64,000 nt of DNA from Moringa oleifera (taxonomy: Eukaryota > Streptophyta > Magnoliopsida > Brassicales > Moringaceae). The translations under genes and the position numbers were made by a program. This document shows, piece after piece, positions 1 to 12,726 of the stretch. Position 1 is the stretch's first letter; each line of letters starts with the position of its first letter. The notes under the pieces were generated by a model, which saw only the letters and a list, made by a program, of their open reading frames with translations, was not told the origin of the DNA and ran no database searches. The stretch lies in assembly GCA_021397835.1 (NCBI GenBank), contig JAJFZO010000234.1, positions 834,001-898,000 of the forward strand, written 5' to 3'.

Positions 1-693
1 ATTTGTATGAAGAAAATGATTCGTCCATACCAGCGGTAGAATTTAGAAGACCACAACTGATCTTGAAAGGAATGAATGGAAAAAACAGCATGTCGTATCA
101 ATGGAGAATTCGAATAACATATTTCTTTCTTTTCAGATTAGTACAAACCCGTGTTTGAATTCTCAATTTAGAAAAAAATGAATTGAATTCAAAGTTGGGT
201 CGAGTGAATAAATTGATAAAACTATATGACCCCAATTAGAGGGAAACAGAAAGCAACGAGCTTCTATTCATAATTTGACTAATTACCCGATCTAATTAAA
301 TGTTAAAAATATATTAGTGCCTTATGAGGGAAGGACTTTTCTAATGAGTGGATATCAATTTTTTTTTTTTAATGAGTCCTAACTATTAGTTTTTCCCATA
401 TAATGGGTTAGAGATGAATGTGTAAAAGAAGTAGTATGTTGATAAAGAAAATATATATATTTCCACAATCAAAAGAGCGATTAGGTTGAAAAAATAAAGG
501 ATTTCTAATCATCTTCGCTATAAACAACATAAATCAATTAGATGAAAAAAAGAGGGTAGAGAATCCGTCGATGAGTTTACCTGTTTTTGAGGTATCTATT
601 CCTTTCTTACTACAATATCTTGTTTCGACTCTATGGCACTATGTATCATTTGATTACCTAATAAACACCTGTTCAAATCGAATTTCAATTGAA
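1..693 (+). pseudogene. trnK-UUU: trnK-UUU intron, 5' part (copy 1)
   Basis: This is the group II intron sequence that lies between the trnK 5' exon and matK in plastomes. It aligns along its length with 46209-46894 of the second copy. The 5' exon itself lies just outside the window. There is no coding content apart from a chance frame that runs into the matK start. Confidence 0.85.
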
Positions 694-2211
694 ATGGAGG
701 AATTTCAAGTATATTTAGAGCTAGATAGATCTCAGCAACATGACTTCCTATACCCACTTATTTTTCAGGAGTATATTTACACACTTGCTCATGATCATAG
801 TTTACATATAAATAGATCCATTTTATTGAAAAATTTGAGTAATGACAGTAAATCTAGTTCAGTAATTATGAAACATTTAATTTTTCGAATGTATCAACAA
901 AATCATTTTATTATTTTCGCTAATGATTTTAACCAAAATCCATTTTTTTGGTCACAACAATAATTTCTATTATCAAATGATATTAGCGGTTTTTGCAGTG
1001 ATTGCGAAAATTCCATTTTCTCTAAGATTAGTATCCTCCTTAGAAGGGAAAGAACTAGCAAAATCTCATAATTTACAATCAATTAATTCAATATTTCCCT
1101 TTTTAAAGGACAAATTTTTATATTTAAATTATGTATTAGATGTACTAATACCTTAACCCCATCCATCTAGAAATCTTGTTTCAACCCCTTCGTTTTCGGA
1201 TACAAGATGCCTCTTCTTTGCATTTATTACGGTTCTGTCTCTATAAGTATTGTAATTGGAAGAGTCTTATTATTCCAAAGAAATATTTTTTTAATCCAAG
1301 GTTTTTCTTGTTCTTATATAATTCTCATGTATGTGAATACGAACCCATCTTATTTTTTATCCGCAACTAATCTTCTCATTTACGATCAATATCTTCTAGA
1401 GTTCTTCTTGAGCAATTTTTTTTCTATGGAAAAATAGAACATCTTATAAAAACACATCTTATAAAAACCTTTATTAATGGTTTTCAGGACATCTTATGCT
1501 TCTTCAATGATCCTTTCATGCATTATGTTAGATATCAAGGAAAATCCATTTTGGCTTCAAAAGATACGCCTCTTTTGATGAATAAATGGAAATATTACTT
1601 TGTCAATTTATGGCAATTTCATTTCTACGTGCGGTCTCAATCATGAAGGGTCCGTACAAACCAATTATCTAAAGATTATCTAGACTTTTTGGGCTATTTT
1701 TCAAGTTTATAATTTAATCCGTTAGTGGTACAGAGCCAAATACTAGAAAACTCATTTATAATAGATAATGCTGTAAAGAAGTTTGACATAAAAATTCCAA
1801 TTATTCATATGATTGGATCATTGGCTAAAGCGAGATTTTGTAATACATTAGAGCATCCCATTAATAAGCTGACCTGGCCTGATTCATTAGATTTTAATAT
1901 TATCAATCGATTTATGCGTATAAGTCAAAATCTCTCATTATCATAATGAATCCTAAAAAAGAAAATTTATGTCGAATAAAATATATACTTCGACTTTCTT
2001 GTGTTAAAACTTTGGCTCGTAAACACAAAAGCACTGTATGCACTTTTTTGAAAAGGTTAGGTTTGGACTTTCTAGAAGAATTCTTTTTGGAGGAAGAACA
2101 AGTTCTTTCTTTTATCTTTCCAAGAGCTTATTCTGCTTCGTGACAGTTATATAAAGGTGTATTTGGTATTTGGATATTATTTGTATCAATGATTTGGTCA
2201 ATCATGAATGA
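694..2211 (+). pseudogene. matK: matK pseudogene (copy 1): intron maturase
   Basis: matK encodes the plastid group II intron maturase and sits inside the trnK intron, as here. The start codon (694) and opening [18 protein letters not shown] are kept, as are internal blocks such as [18 protein letters not shown] and [20 protein letters not shown], and the end (FVNDLVNHE-like, stop at 2209-2211). The usual single frame of about 505 codons is broken. There is a frameshift and stop near 961, and several later shifts between frames. A TGA at 1644-1646 replaces the glycine codon of the SQPGR-like motif, and the second copy has the same TGA. Its neighbours are the trnK intron and 3' exon. It cannot make a maturase. 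Confidence 0.95.
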
Positions 2212-2500
2212 TTTGGTTATGTGACTGTGTAGTGTAAATGAAAATTTTTCATAAATGATGAAGAGATAACAAAAAAATGCATTTATTTTTATTACTATTA
2301 TTAAATGTTCATACAGTAAGAATAAGGTTGATTAACTGAGTATTCAATTCAAATTCCGTTTAAGGAAGAAACTGAGTTTTCTATGTATACATAGAGAAAG
2401 CCGTGTGTAATGAAAAATGCAAGCACGATCTGGGGAGGGATTTTGTTACCTTTACCTATACCTATTTTGTTTCATTTTAACAAATAAATTACCTATTCCA

Positions 2501-2536
2501 TCTGACTAGTTTCGGGTTCGAATCCCAGGCAACCCA
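2501..2536 (+). tRNA. trnK-UUU: trnK-UUU 3' exon relic (copy 1)
   Basis: The T-arm and acceptor 3' half of plastid tRNA-Lys follow the matK-bearing intron. The GGTTCGAATCC T-loop core is recognisable, with several GC to AT changes against the usual exon. The 5' exon is outside the window, so this copy is incomplete here. Confidence 0.85.
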
Positions 2537-2688
2537 TTACATTATTATTATCTTATCGAAATGATATTCATGTATAAAATGTATGGATATAAATTTGCAT
2601 TCCACTTTTGTTTTGTAACTCACTTCATTCATGCAAAAAAGATTCTAATGAATTTAGATAGATCATAGAAATATATTTGTGACATTAG

Positions 2689-2718
2689 TTGACATGGGTA
2701 TATAGGTCATGTTATATT
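2689..2718 (+). promoter_or_regulatory. psbA promoter relic (copy 1)
   Basis: The -35 TTGACA (2689-2694) and -10 TATATT (2713-2718) are separated by 18 bases, with the TATA-like element of psbA promoters between them, about 85 bases before the psbA ATG. The usual -10 is TATACT, so one C has become T. A bacterial-type plastid promoter has no polymerase to read it in the nucleus. Confidence 0.75.
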
Positions 2719-2804
2719 GTTGAATAACAAGCTCTGATATTTCTATTTCTAGAGAATTTATGTGCTTGGGAGTCCCTAATGATTAAATAAACCAAGATTT
2801 TACC

Positions 2805-3849
2805 ATGACTGCAATTTTAGAGAGAGTGGAAAGCGAAAGCCTATGGGGTCGCTTCTGTAATTGGGTAACCAACACTAAGAATCGTATTTACATTGGATGG
2901 TTTAGTGTTTTGATGATCCCTACCTTATTGATCGCAACTTCAGTATTTATTATCACATTCATTGCAGCTTTTCCTGTAGATATTGATAGTATTCGCAAAC
3001 CTATTTTTGGATCTCTAGTTTATGGAAATAATATTATTTTTTGTGCCGTTATTCCTACTTCTGCAGCTATAGGTTTGTACTTTTACCCGATTTGGGAAGC
3101 CGCATCTGTTGATGAATGGTTATATAATGGTGGTCCTTATGAGCTAATTGTTTTACACTTCTTACTTAGTGTAGCTTGTTACATGGGTCGTGAGTGAGAA
3201 CTTAGTTTTCATCTGGGTATGCACCCTTGGATTGCTGTTGCATATTCAGCTCCTGTTGCAGCGACTACTTCAGTTTTCTTGATCTGTCCAATTGGTCAAA
3301 GAAGCTTTTCTAATAGGAATCTCTGGTACTTTCAACTTTATGATTTATTTTAGGCTGAGCACAACATTCTTATGCACCCATTTCACATGTTAGGCGTAGC
3401 TGGTGTATTGGGCGACTCTCTATTCAGTGCTATGCATAGTTCCTTGGTAACTTCTAGTTTAATCAGGGAAACCACAGAAAATGAATTTGCTAATGAAGGT
3501 TACAGATTCAGTCAAGAGGAAGAAACTTATAATATCGTAGTTGTTCATGGTTATTTTGGCCGATTGATCTTCCAATATGCTAGTTTCAATAACTTTCATT
3601 TTTTACATTTCTTAACGGCTTGGCCTGTAATAGGTATCTGGTTCACTAGTTTAGGTATTAGCACTATGGCTTTCAACCTAAATGGTTTCAATTTCATCAA
3701 ATCTATAGTTGATAGTCAAGATCGTGTAATTAATACTTGGGCTGATATTATTAACCATGCTAACCTTGGTATGGAAGTTATGCATGAGTAATGCTCATAA
3801 CTTCCTTCTAGACCTAGCTGCTAGTGAAGCTTCATCTACAAATGGATAA
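2805..3849 (+). pseudogene. psbA: psbA pseudogene (copy 1): photosystem II D1
   Basis: D1 is the photosystem II reaction-centre protein. The frame runs [10 protein letters not shown] to MGRE at 3194, where the tryptophan codon of the conserved REWEL has become TGA. After that an 11-base deletion near 3317 (present in the second copy) shifts the frame. It resumes as [14 protein letters not shown] and ends EASSTNG at 3849. Total length is 1045 bases against the usual 1062. Replacements hit near-invariant positions, for example PVSGS to PIFGS and NNIISG to NNIIFC. trnK lies upstream and trnH downstream, as in the plastome. Confidence 0.96.
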
Positions 3850-4258
3850 GACTTTGGTTTGCTCTTAGTATAGACCCGTTTTTGAAAATAAATGGGCATT
3901 AATAAACTTCTTTTTTTACCGAGAAGGTTAGTATTGCTTCTTTATTTAGTTATTTAGTAGTTTTTTTTAATATAATATAAAGTTTTTCTGACTTTAACAT
4001 TAAACATTAAATAAGAAAAAATAAAATAAGAAAAAAATTTATGAGTTTTTTTTAGTATTATACTTCCGTTATCTATTATTTTTTCTAGAAAAAGATTTTA
4101 ATAATCTTTTTGTGAAGTTGCTATTTAACATACATTAAAAAAAAGTTTTAATTGTTTGCCTGTTCTTGTACAGAAATTGAAGTTTTTTTTATTTTTCATT
4201 TCATTTGTTTTGTAAAGTAATTTTTTAAATAAAAAAAAGTAGTGGTAAAGTAGTAAGG
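3850..4258. other. psbA-trnH spacer (copy 1)
   Basis: This AT-rich spacer matches 50118-50454 of copy 2. It starts with the remains of the psbA 3' region and is rich in A and T runs. No gene was seen. Confidence 0.8.
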
Positions 4259-4333
4259 GCAGATGTAGCCAAGTGGATCAAGGCAGTGGATTATGAATCC
4301 ACTATGCGCAGGTTCAATTCCCATCATTCTCCC
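4259..4333 (+). tRNA. trnH-GUG: trnH-GUG relic with AUG anticodon (copy 1)
   Basis: The 75-base plastid tRNA-His sequence is collinear with psbA and rpl2. The anticodon loop reads TTATGAA where the normal gene has TTGTGAA, so GTG has become ATG. The acceptor 3' strand is also altered (CATTCTCCC for CGTTCGCCC), leaving a poor acceptor stem. Copy 2 keeps GTG. Confidence 0.9.
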
Positions 4334-4505
4334 ATAATAACTATTAACTAATTATAATAACTAATATTTTCACTTTTGTATTAAGCTTATCAATTTTTAT
4401 TAATAAATGATTTGCTAGAAAAGGATTTTTTTTTTAATGAACATGTCAAAGTTAATTAACTCCTATTTTTTAAAAAAAATGAAGAAGGAAATTCTATTTT
4501 CTTTC

Positions 4506-5996
4506 CTATTTACTATAGTAATGAAGAATCAAATTATCACTATATTTATTCTTTTTTCTGCTTCTTCTTTCAAGTGCAGGATAACCCTAAGGGGTTGCGG
4601 GTTTTTTTCTACCAATTGGAGTCCTCCCTTCACCACCTCCATGAGGATGGTCTACAGGGTTCATAATTACTCCTCTTACTATAGGACGCTTACCTAGCCA
4701 ACATTTAGATTCGACTCTACCCAAACTTCTCTAGTTCACCCTAACATTCTCTAACTTGTCCAACTGTTGCTGAGCAATTTTTGGAAATCAAACGGACCTC
4801 TCTAGAAGGTAATTTTAATGTGGCCGATTTCCCCTGTTTTGCAATTAGTTTCACTACAGCACCCACTGCTCTAGCTAATATTCCACCCTTTCCAAGTGTG
4901 ATTTCTATGTTATGTATGGCCATGCCTAAGGGCATATCGATTGAAGTGGATTTTTCTTTTTGATTAATCAAAAACCTTTTCTAAACTATACAAGCTTTTT
5001 TCAATGCATACGGCTTTCTAGATGTAGATGATGATATTTATACAGATGGATCTTATATATATCATATAATGAAATACCACACGAATGGATGTACAGGAAT
5101 CCAAATATGCCAAATAACTCATGTTATGATCTTCTGTATCCTAGGTCTTCCCATTTCATCATCTGGCTTATGTTTTTCATGTAGCATTCAGACTGAATGA
5201 CTCTATGAAATTACGTCGATACTTCCATATATTATGGGTAACATCAGAGACATCTCTATTATTCCCTCGGAGAATCTTTAGAATTACCACTGCTTAACTT
5301 TCAATTCACCTCTGACCATCAAATGAAATGTGAATAACCCATCCTCCTGTCTTTGAAACAAGGGGCGCTTCTGGTTCTGTCGAAGCTTAAAACAATTTTA
5401 TCTTTTCCACATTACTATATCTCTAAAGTCAATAATGTTATATGAGGAACTACTAAACTCAATCACTTGCTACTGTTACTCTTTAGTTTTTCGTTGAAGT
5501 CTATCCTGTAGAGGTACTCAAATTGGATCAGTGATCGATTTTTAGGTTTTGTCATAAACCTAATTGGTTACTTCCAATTACGTAAATCAATAATTCAAAC
5601 CATAATCAAAGGTAGGGCATTTCCCATTTTTATAGGAACTTCTATACCAGAAATAATGGGATCTCTAATTTTAGCCCCTCTAGGATGTAAAATATATCTC
5701 TTCTTACCATCCCTATAGTGTATGAGACAAATGTATGCATTTTGATTAGGGTCATATTCTATGGCTGTGATTATACTATATATGTCTTTTTCATTTTTTC
5801 TAAAATTGATTTTACGGTATAGATGCTTATGACCTCCCTCTCTGTGCCTTGCGATAATGATTCATCTAGTATTACGACCTTTGCCACAACGATGCTGTCC
5901 ATATATCAAATTATTTCATGGATTGGATTTCACTTGATTGTCTACGGCTTTATTGCGTGTGCTCGGGGTAGAAGTTTTATATAAATGTATTGCCAT
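4506..5996 (-). pseudogene. rpl2: rpl2 pseudogene (copy 1), two exons and intron
   Basis: Plastid ribosomal protein L2. Exon 1 is 5606-5996 (ATG at 5996), the group II intron about 4940-5605, and exon 2 4506-4939 (stop TAG at 4508-4506). Exon lengths are close to normal (about 391 and 434). Exon 1 carries CGA to TGA in the SNPRN motif. Exon 2 carries CAG to TAG at 4733-4731 in the GVNQKSLG motif, a stop shared with copy 2. The frame [19 protein letters not shown] is recognisable. Its position next to trnH marks the LSC/IRa junction, with no rps19 between them. Confidence 0.94.
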
Positions 5997-6014
5997 GCTA
6001 TTAAGTATTTTGAT

Positions 6015-6221
6015 TTAAGTTCTTTTCTTTCTAAGAGATGGAATAGAATAACTCGGTTAAAGCGTAATGATCATATGTCTATAATGCATTGTATGTCCTA
6101 TAATAGGTCCCATTCTTTTACCTTTTTCGGGGAGTCGATGACTATTCATAGCTACTACCTTAACACCAAAGAAGAGTTGGACCCAATGCTTTATTTCTAT
6201 CCTAGTTGATCCTGATTTGAC
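6015..6221 (-). pseudogene. rpl23: rpl23 pseudogene, 5' end deleted (copy 1)
   Basis: This is the 3' part of plastid ribosomal protein L23, from the stop (6017-6015) back to about codon 69 from the end. The normal gene is 282 bases and only about 207 remain. At about 6219-6226 the sequence jumps directly into ycf2, removing the L23 start, trnI-CAU and the 5' end of ycf2. Copy 2 (52207-52487) keeps the whole gene. It lies 18 bases from rpl2, the normal spacing. Confidence 0.92.
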
Positions 6222-9200
6222 ATGAGAGTTGTTTCTTTGATCCGAAAGAGAGTACTTGGGCTCTTCTAATAACTAAAAAATGTATCATGCCTGAATCTGA
6301 GTGGATTCGCTGTGGTGGAGGAACTGGATCGAGAAAAAGAGGGATTTTAGTTGCAAGATATCTAATGAAACCGTCGCTACAATTGATTTCTCATTTAAAG
6401 AGAAAGATATCAAATATCTGGAGTTTCTTTTTGTATATTATATGGATGATCCAATCCACAAGGGCCATGATTGGGAATTGTTTGATCGTCTTTCTCCGAG
6501 TAAGAGGCAAAACATAATCAACTTGAATTCGGAATAGGTATGTGAAATCTTAATGAAAGACGAGATTTGTTATCTCATGTTTGCTTTTCGTGAAAAAATA
6601 CCAATTGAAGTGGAAGGTTTCTTCAAATGACAAGGAGCTGGGTCAACTATTCAATCAAATGATATTGAGCATATTTCCCATCTTTTCTCGAGAAACAAGT
6701 GGGCTATTTCTTTGCAAAATTGTGCTCAATTTCATATTTAGCAATTCTGCTAAGATATCTTCATTAGTTAGGGGAAGAATCCACATGAATCATATTTTTT
6801 TAGAAATATATCGAGAGAGAATTGGATTTGGTTAGACAATGTGTCGTTGGTAAACAAGGATCAATTTTTTAGCAAGGTACAGAATGTATCGTTAAATATT
6901 CAATATGATTCCACAAGATATAACTTCGTTCAAGTAACAGATTCAAGCCAATTGAAAGGATGCTCTGATCAATTCAAAGATCATTTCGATTCCATTAGTA
7001 ATGACGATTCGGAATATCACAATTGATCAATCAAAGAAAGATTCAACAACTAAAAGAAAGATTGATTCTTTGGGATCCTTCCTTTCTTCAAATGGAACGA
7101 ACAAAGATAGAATCAAACTAATTCCTAGATGCCTTTCTAGATATTCTCCAATGCCTCGGCTATTCACAAAACATGAGAAGTGGATGAATAATCATCTGCT
7201 TTCGAAAGAAATCGAAGAATTTCTTAGGAATCCCACAAGACCCATTCTTTTTTTTTTCTCTAACAGATGGTCAGAACTTCATCTGGGTTTGAATCATACT
7301 CAGAGATCTATTATGGATCAAAAATTGTTGAAGAAAGAAAAAGATGTGTCTATTATCCCTTTCAAGTGATTGAAAAAAAAAGAAATTTTTAATATATTCA
7401 AGATAATTACGTATTTACAAAATATCATCTCAATTCATCCTATTTCATCAGATCTGGGATGTGATATGATTTCGAAGGATGAACAGTTCCAATGAGATTT
7501 CATTCTTGAACAAAAATCCATTTTTTTAATGTATTTCATCTATTCCATGACTGGAACGGGGAGGGATACACGTTAGACCATGATTTTGAATCAGAAGAGA
7601 GATTTCAAGAAATGGCAAATTTATTCACTCTATCAATAACTGAGCCAGATTTGGTGTATCATAAGGGATTTGCCTTTTCTATTGATTCATACGGATTGGA
7701 TCAAAAATAATTCTTGAATGAGGTATTCAACTCCAAGGATGAATCGAAAAAGAAATCTTTATTGGTTCTACCTCATCTTTTTTATGAAGAAAATGAATCC
7801 TTTTATCGAAGGATGAGGAAAAAATGGGTCCAGATCTCATGAGGGAATCATTTGGAAGATCCAAAACCAAATATAGTGGTATTTTCTAGCAACAACATAG
7901 TGGAGGCAGTCAATCAATATAGATTGATCCGAAATCTGATTCAAATCCAATATAGCATCTATGAAAGAAATGCATTGAATTGATTCTTTTTAATGAATAG
8001 ATCCGATCACAACTTCGAATATGGAATTCAAAGGGATCAAATAAGAAATGATATTCTAAATTATAGAACTACAATGAAATATACGATCAACCAACATTTA
8101 TCGAACTTAAAAAAAAGTCAAAAGAAATGGTTCAATCCTCTTATTTTTCTTTCTCAAATCGAGAGATCCATAAATCGTGATCCTAATGCATATAGATACA
8201 AATGGTCCAATGGGAGCAAGAATTTCGAAGAGCATTTGGAACATTTCATTTCTGAGCAGAAGAGCCATTATCAAGTAGCGTTCGATCAAATACGTATTAA
8301 TCAATATTCGATTGATTAGTCTAAGGTTATTGATAAAAAAGATTTGTCTAAGTCACTTTGTTTCTTTTTGTCCAAGTTACTTTTATTTTTGTCTAACTCG
8401 TTTCCTTTTTTCTTCATGAGTTTCGAGAATATCCCCATTCATAGGTCTAAGATCCACATCTATGAATTGAAATGTATGAACAATCAACTCTGCAATCAGT
8501 TGTTAGAATCAATAAGTCTTCAAATCGTTCATTTGAAAAAAATTGAAACCTTTCTTATTGGATGATCATAATGCTTTGCAAAAATCGAAATTCTTGATCA
8601 ATGGGGGAACAATATCAGAAATTTTGTTCAATAAGATACCAAAATGGATGATTGATTCATTCCATACTGGAAAGAATTGTAGGAAATCTTTTCATAACAC
8701 GAATTCCTATTTCTCAATGATATCTCATGATCAAGACAATTGGTTGAATCCCGTGAAACCATTTTATAGAAGTTCATTGATATCTTTTTTATATAAAGCA
8801 AATCTACTTCGATTCTTGAATAATCCAAATCACTTCTGCTTCTATTATAACAAAAGATTCTTTTTTTATGTGGAAAAGGCCTATATCAATAATTATGATT
8901 TTACGCATTGATAATTCCTTAATATCTTGTTCATTCAGAACAAAATATTTTCTTTGTGCGATGGTAAAAAAAAAAAAAACATGCTTTTTTTTGGAGAGAG
9001 ATACTATTTCACCTTTACCAATCGAGTCACAGGTATCTAACATATTCACATCTAATGATTTTCCACAAAGTGGTGATGAAAGGTATAACTTCAATAAATT
9101 TTTTCATTTTGCAATTCGATCCAATCCATTAGTTTGTAGAGCTATTTACTCGATTGCAGACATTTCTAAAACACCTTTATCAGAGGGATAAATAGCCAAT

Positions 9201-12200
9201 TTTGAAAGAACTTATTGTCAACCTCTTTCATATATGAATCTATCTAATTCATAAGAGAAAAACTTTTAGTAGTATCTTAATTTCAATTCAAACATGGGTT
9301 TGGTTCACACTCCATGTTTTGAGAAATATTTACCATCCGAAAAGAGGAAAAACGGAGTCTTTGTCTGAAAAAATGCATTGACAAAGGGCAGATGGATAGA
9401 ACCTTTCAACGAGATAGTGCTTTTTCAACTCTCTCAAAATGGAATCTATTCTAAACATATATGCTATGGTTCCTTATTTCAAAAGGGTACAAATATTTGA
9501 ATTTGATATTTTTAGATACTTTTTTAGAATTATTGCCGACATTAAGCAGCAGTCAAAAATTTGTATCCATTTTTCATGATATTATGCATGGATCAGATAT
9601 ATCATGGTGAATTCTTCAAAAAAAATTGTCTCCCACAATGGAATATGATAAGTGAGATTTCGAGTAAGTGTTCACATAAGCTTCTTCTATCTGAAGAAAT
9701 GATTCATCAAAATAATGAGTCACCATTGATATCGACACATCTGGGATCATCAAATGTTTGGGAGTTCCTCTATTCAGTCCTTTTACTTCTTCTTGTTACT
9801 GGATATCTCATTCATACACGTCTTTTCTTTGTTTCTCGAGCCTATAGTGAGTTACAGAAAAAGTTTGAAATGGTCAAATCATTGACGATTCCATCATACA
9901 TGATTGAGTTATGAAAACTTCTGGATAGGTATCCTATATTTGAACTAAATTCTTTTTGGTTAAAAAATCTCTTTCTAGTTGCTCTGGAACAATTCAAAGA
10001 TTCTCTAGAAAAAATATGGGGTTCTAACAGCAACATGCAATGAGGTGGTGATCCTGCTTATGGGCTCAAATCAATACGTTCTAAGAAGAAATATTTAAAT
10101 ATCAATTTCATCAATATCATCAATCTCATAAGTATCATACCAAATCCCATCAATCGAATCACTTTTTTGAGAAATACGAGACATCTAAGTCATACAATTA
10201 CAGAGATCTATTCATTGATAAGAAAAAGAAAAAACATGAGCGGTGATTAGATTGACGATAAAATAGAATCCTACATCACAAACAGTGATTCGATTGATAA
10301 TAAAGAAAGTGAATTCTTAGTTCAGTTCTCCACTTTAACGATAGAAAAAAGGATTGATCAAATTCTATTGAGTCTGACTCATAGTGATCATTTATCAAAG
10401 AATGACTCTGGTTATCAAATGACTAAACAACCGAGAACAATATACTTACGATACTTAGTTGACATTCATAAAAAGTATCTAATGAATTATGAGTTCAATA
10501 CATCCAGTTTAGTAGACAGATGGACATTCCTCGCTCATTATTAGAGAATCACTTATTCATAAACTTCATGTAGGGCTAATAGTTTTGATTTCCCATCTCA
10601 TAGAAAACTCTTGTAGCTCTGCTTAGCCCTATCCCCCTCTAGGGGTATTTTAGTGATAGGTTCTATAGGAACCGGACAATCTTATTTGGTCAAATATCTA
10701 GCGACAAAATCCTATGTTCCTTTGATTACAGTATTTCTAAACAAGTTCCTGGATAACAAGCCTAAAGGTTTTTTATTATTGATATCGATATTGATGATAG
10801 TGACGATATTGACGCTAGTGATGATATTGATGCTAGTATCAATATTGGCGCTACTGACGGTAACGATCGTGAACTTAATACGGAGCTAGAGCTTCTAAAT
10901 ATGATGAATGCACTAACTATGGATATGATGTTAGAAATAAACCAATTTTATATCACCCTTCAATTCGAATTAGCAAAAGCAATGTCTCCTTGCATAATAT
11001 GGATTCCAAACATTCATGATTTGGATGTGAATGAGTTGAATTACTTATCCCTCGGTCTATTAGTGAATTCTTTCTCAAGGGATTGTGAAAGATGTTCCAC
11101 TAGAAATATTCTTGTTATTGCTTCGACTCATATTCCCCCAAAAGTGGATCTAGCTCTAATAGCCCCGAATAAATAAAATACATGCATTGAGATATGAAGG
11201 CTTCTTATTCCACAACAAAGAAAACACTTTTTCACTCTTTCATATCCTAGGGGATTTCACTTGGAAAAGAAAATGTTCTATACTAATGGATTCGAGTCCA
11301 TAACCATGGGTTTCAATGCATGAGATCTTGTAACACTTACCAATGAGGCCCTATCGATTAGTATTACATAAAAGAAATCAATTATAGACACTAAGACAAT
11401 TAGATCTACTCTTCATAGACAACGATGGGATTTGCGATCCCAAGTAAGATCGATCTAAGATCATGGGATCCTTTTCTATCAAACAAGAAAGACTGTTGCA
11501 CAAAATGTACTTATAAGTAATTGCCCCATAAATCCTATATCTATCTATATGAAGAATAAATCATGTAACGAAGGGGATTCTTATTTACACAAATGGTACT
11601 TTAAACTTGGAATGAGCATGAAGAAATTAACGATACTTCTTTATTTTTGAGTTGTTCTGTCGAATCGGTCGCTCAAGACCTTTGGTCTCTACCCGGACCC
11701 GATGAAAAAAATGGGACCACTTCTTATGGATTCATTGAGAATGATTCTGATCTAGTTCATGGCCTATTAGAAGTAGAAGGCACCCTGGTGGGAATTTTAT
11801 GGATGGAAAAAGATTGCAATCGGTTTGATAATGATTGAGTGACACTGCTTCTTCAGTCTAAACCAAGGAATCCCTTATATATAATGCAAAATGGATCTTA
11901 TTCTATCATTGATTAGAGATTTCTCTATGAAAAATACAAATAAGAGTTTGAAGAAGGGGAAGGAGAATGAGTCCTTGACCTGCAACAGATAAAGGAGGAT
12001 TTATTCAATCATATAGTTTGGGCTCCTAGAATATGGTTCCCTTAGGGCTTTCTATTTGATTGTGTCAAAAGGCCCAATGAATTAGGATTTCACTATTGGT
12101 CTAGGTCATTTCAAGGCAAGTGGATCATTTATGATGAAAAAGATGAGTTTCAAGCGAATGATTCGGAGTTCTTATAGAGTGGAACCATGTAGTATCAGAC

Positions 12201-12684
12201 ACGAGATAGATCTTCTAAAGAACAAGGCTTTTTTCAAATAAGCCAATTCATTTGGGACCCTGCAGCTCCACTCTTTTTCCTATTCAAAGATTAACCCTTT
12301 GTCTCTGTATTTTCACATCGAGAATTCTTTGCAGATGAAAAGATGTCAAAGGGGCTTCTTACTTCCCAAACAAATCCTCCTACATCTATATATAAATGCT
12401 GATTTATTAAGAATACACATGGAAAGCACTTCGAATTGTTGATTCATCGCCAAAGATGGCTTAAAACCAATAGTTCATTATTTAATGGACTTTTTCATTC
12501 TAATACTCCATCTGAGATTTATCAGTATTTATCAAATCTGTTCCTATCTAACGGAATGCTATTAGATCAAATGACAAAGATGTTGATGAGAACAAGATGG
12601 CTTTTCCCAAATGAAATGAAAATTGGATTCATGTAACAGGAGAAAGGTTTCCCATCACTTAGCCGAAAAGATGTGTGGCCATGA
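6222..12684 (+). pseudogene. ycf2: ycf2 pseudogene (copy 1), 5' truncated
   Basis: Ycf2 is the giant plastid AAA-type protein linked to the protein-import motor. Its first roughly 150 codons are deleted. The rest is collinear, from ESCF-like residues to the final SRKDVWP and stop (12682-12684), but spread over all three frames by many stops and indels. Recognisable blocks are [20 protein letters not shown] (6393 on), [20 protein letters not shown] (from 10659, the Walker A-like loop) and [20 protein letters not shown] (from 10910). An aspartate-rich repeat lies between the last two. The gene is followed by ycf15, as in eudicots. Confidence 0.95.
10805..10858 (+). repeat. 18-base tandem repeat inside ycf2
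   Basis: Three 18-base units (10805, 10823, 10841) have the pattern GATATTGAYGCTAGTGAY. They correspond to the aspartate-rich DIDASD repeat that is common just after the ATP-binding region of ycf2. The third unit is the most eroded. Confidence 0.75.
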
Positions 12685-12726
12685 AATAGGGATTAAATAA
12701 AACAAAATTGACTAGGTGGTATAGTC

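Noticed and set aside
4781..4963. Plus-strand frames opposite rpl2 exon 2 (also 50973-51155)
   Set aside because: They are mirror frames of the conserved rpl2 exon and exist in both copies only because the gene does.
10805..10858. A CRISPR-like or novel repeat array
   Set aside because: It is the known in-frame aspartate-rich repeat of ycf2, without spacers.
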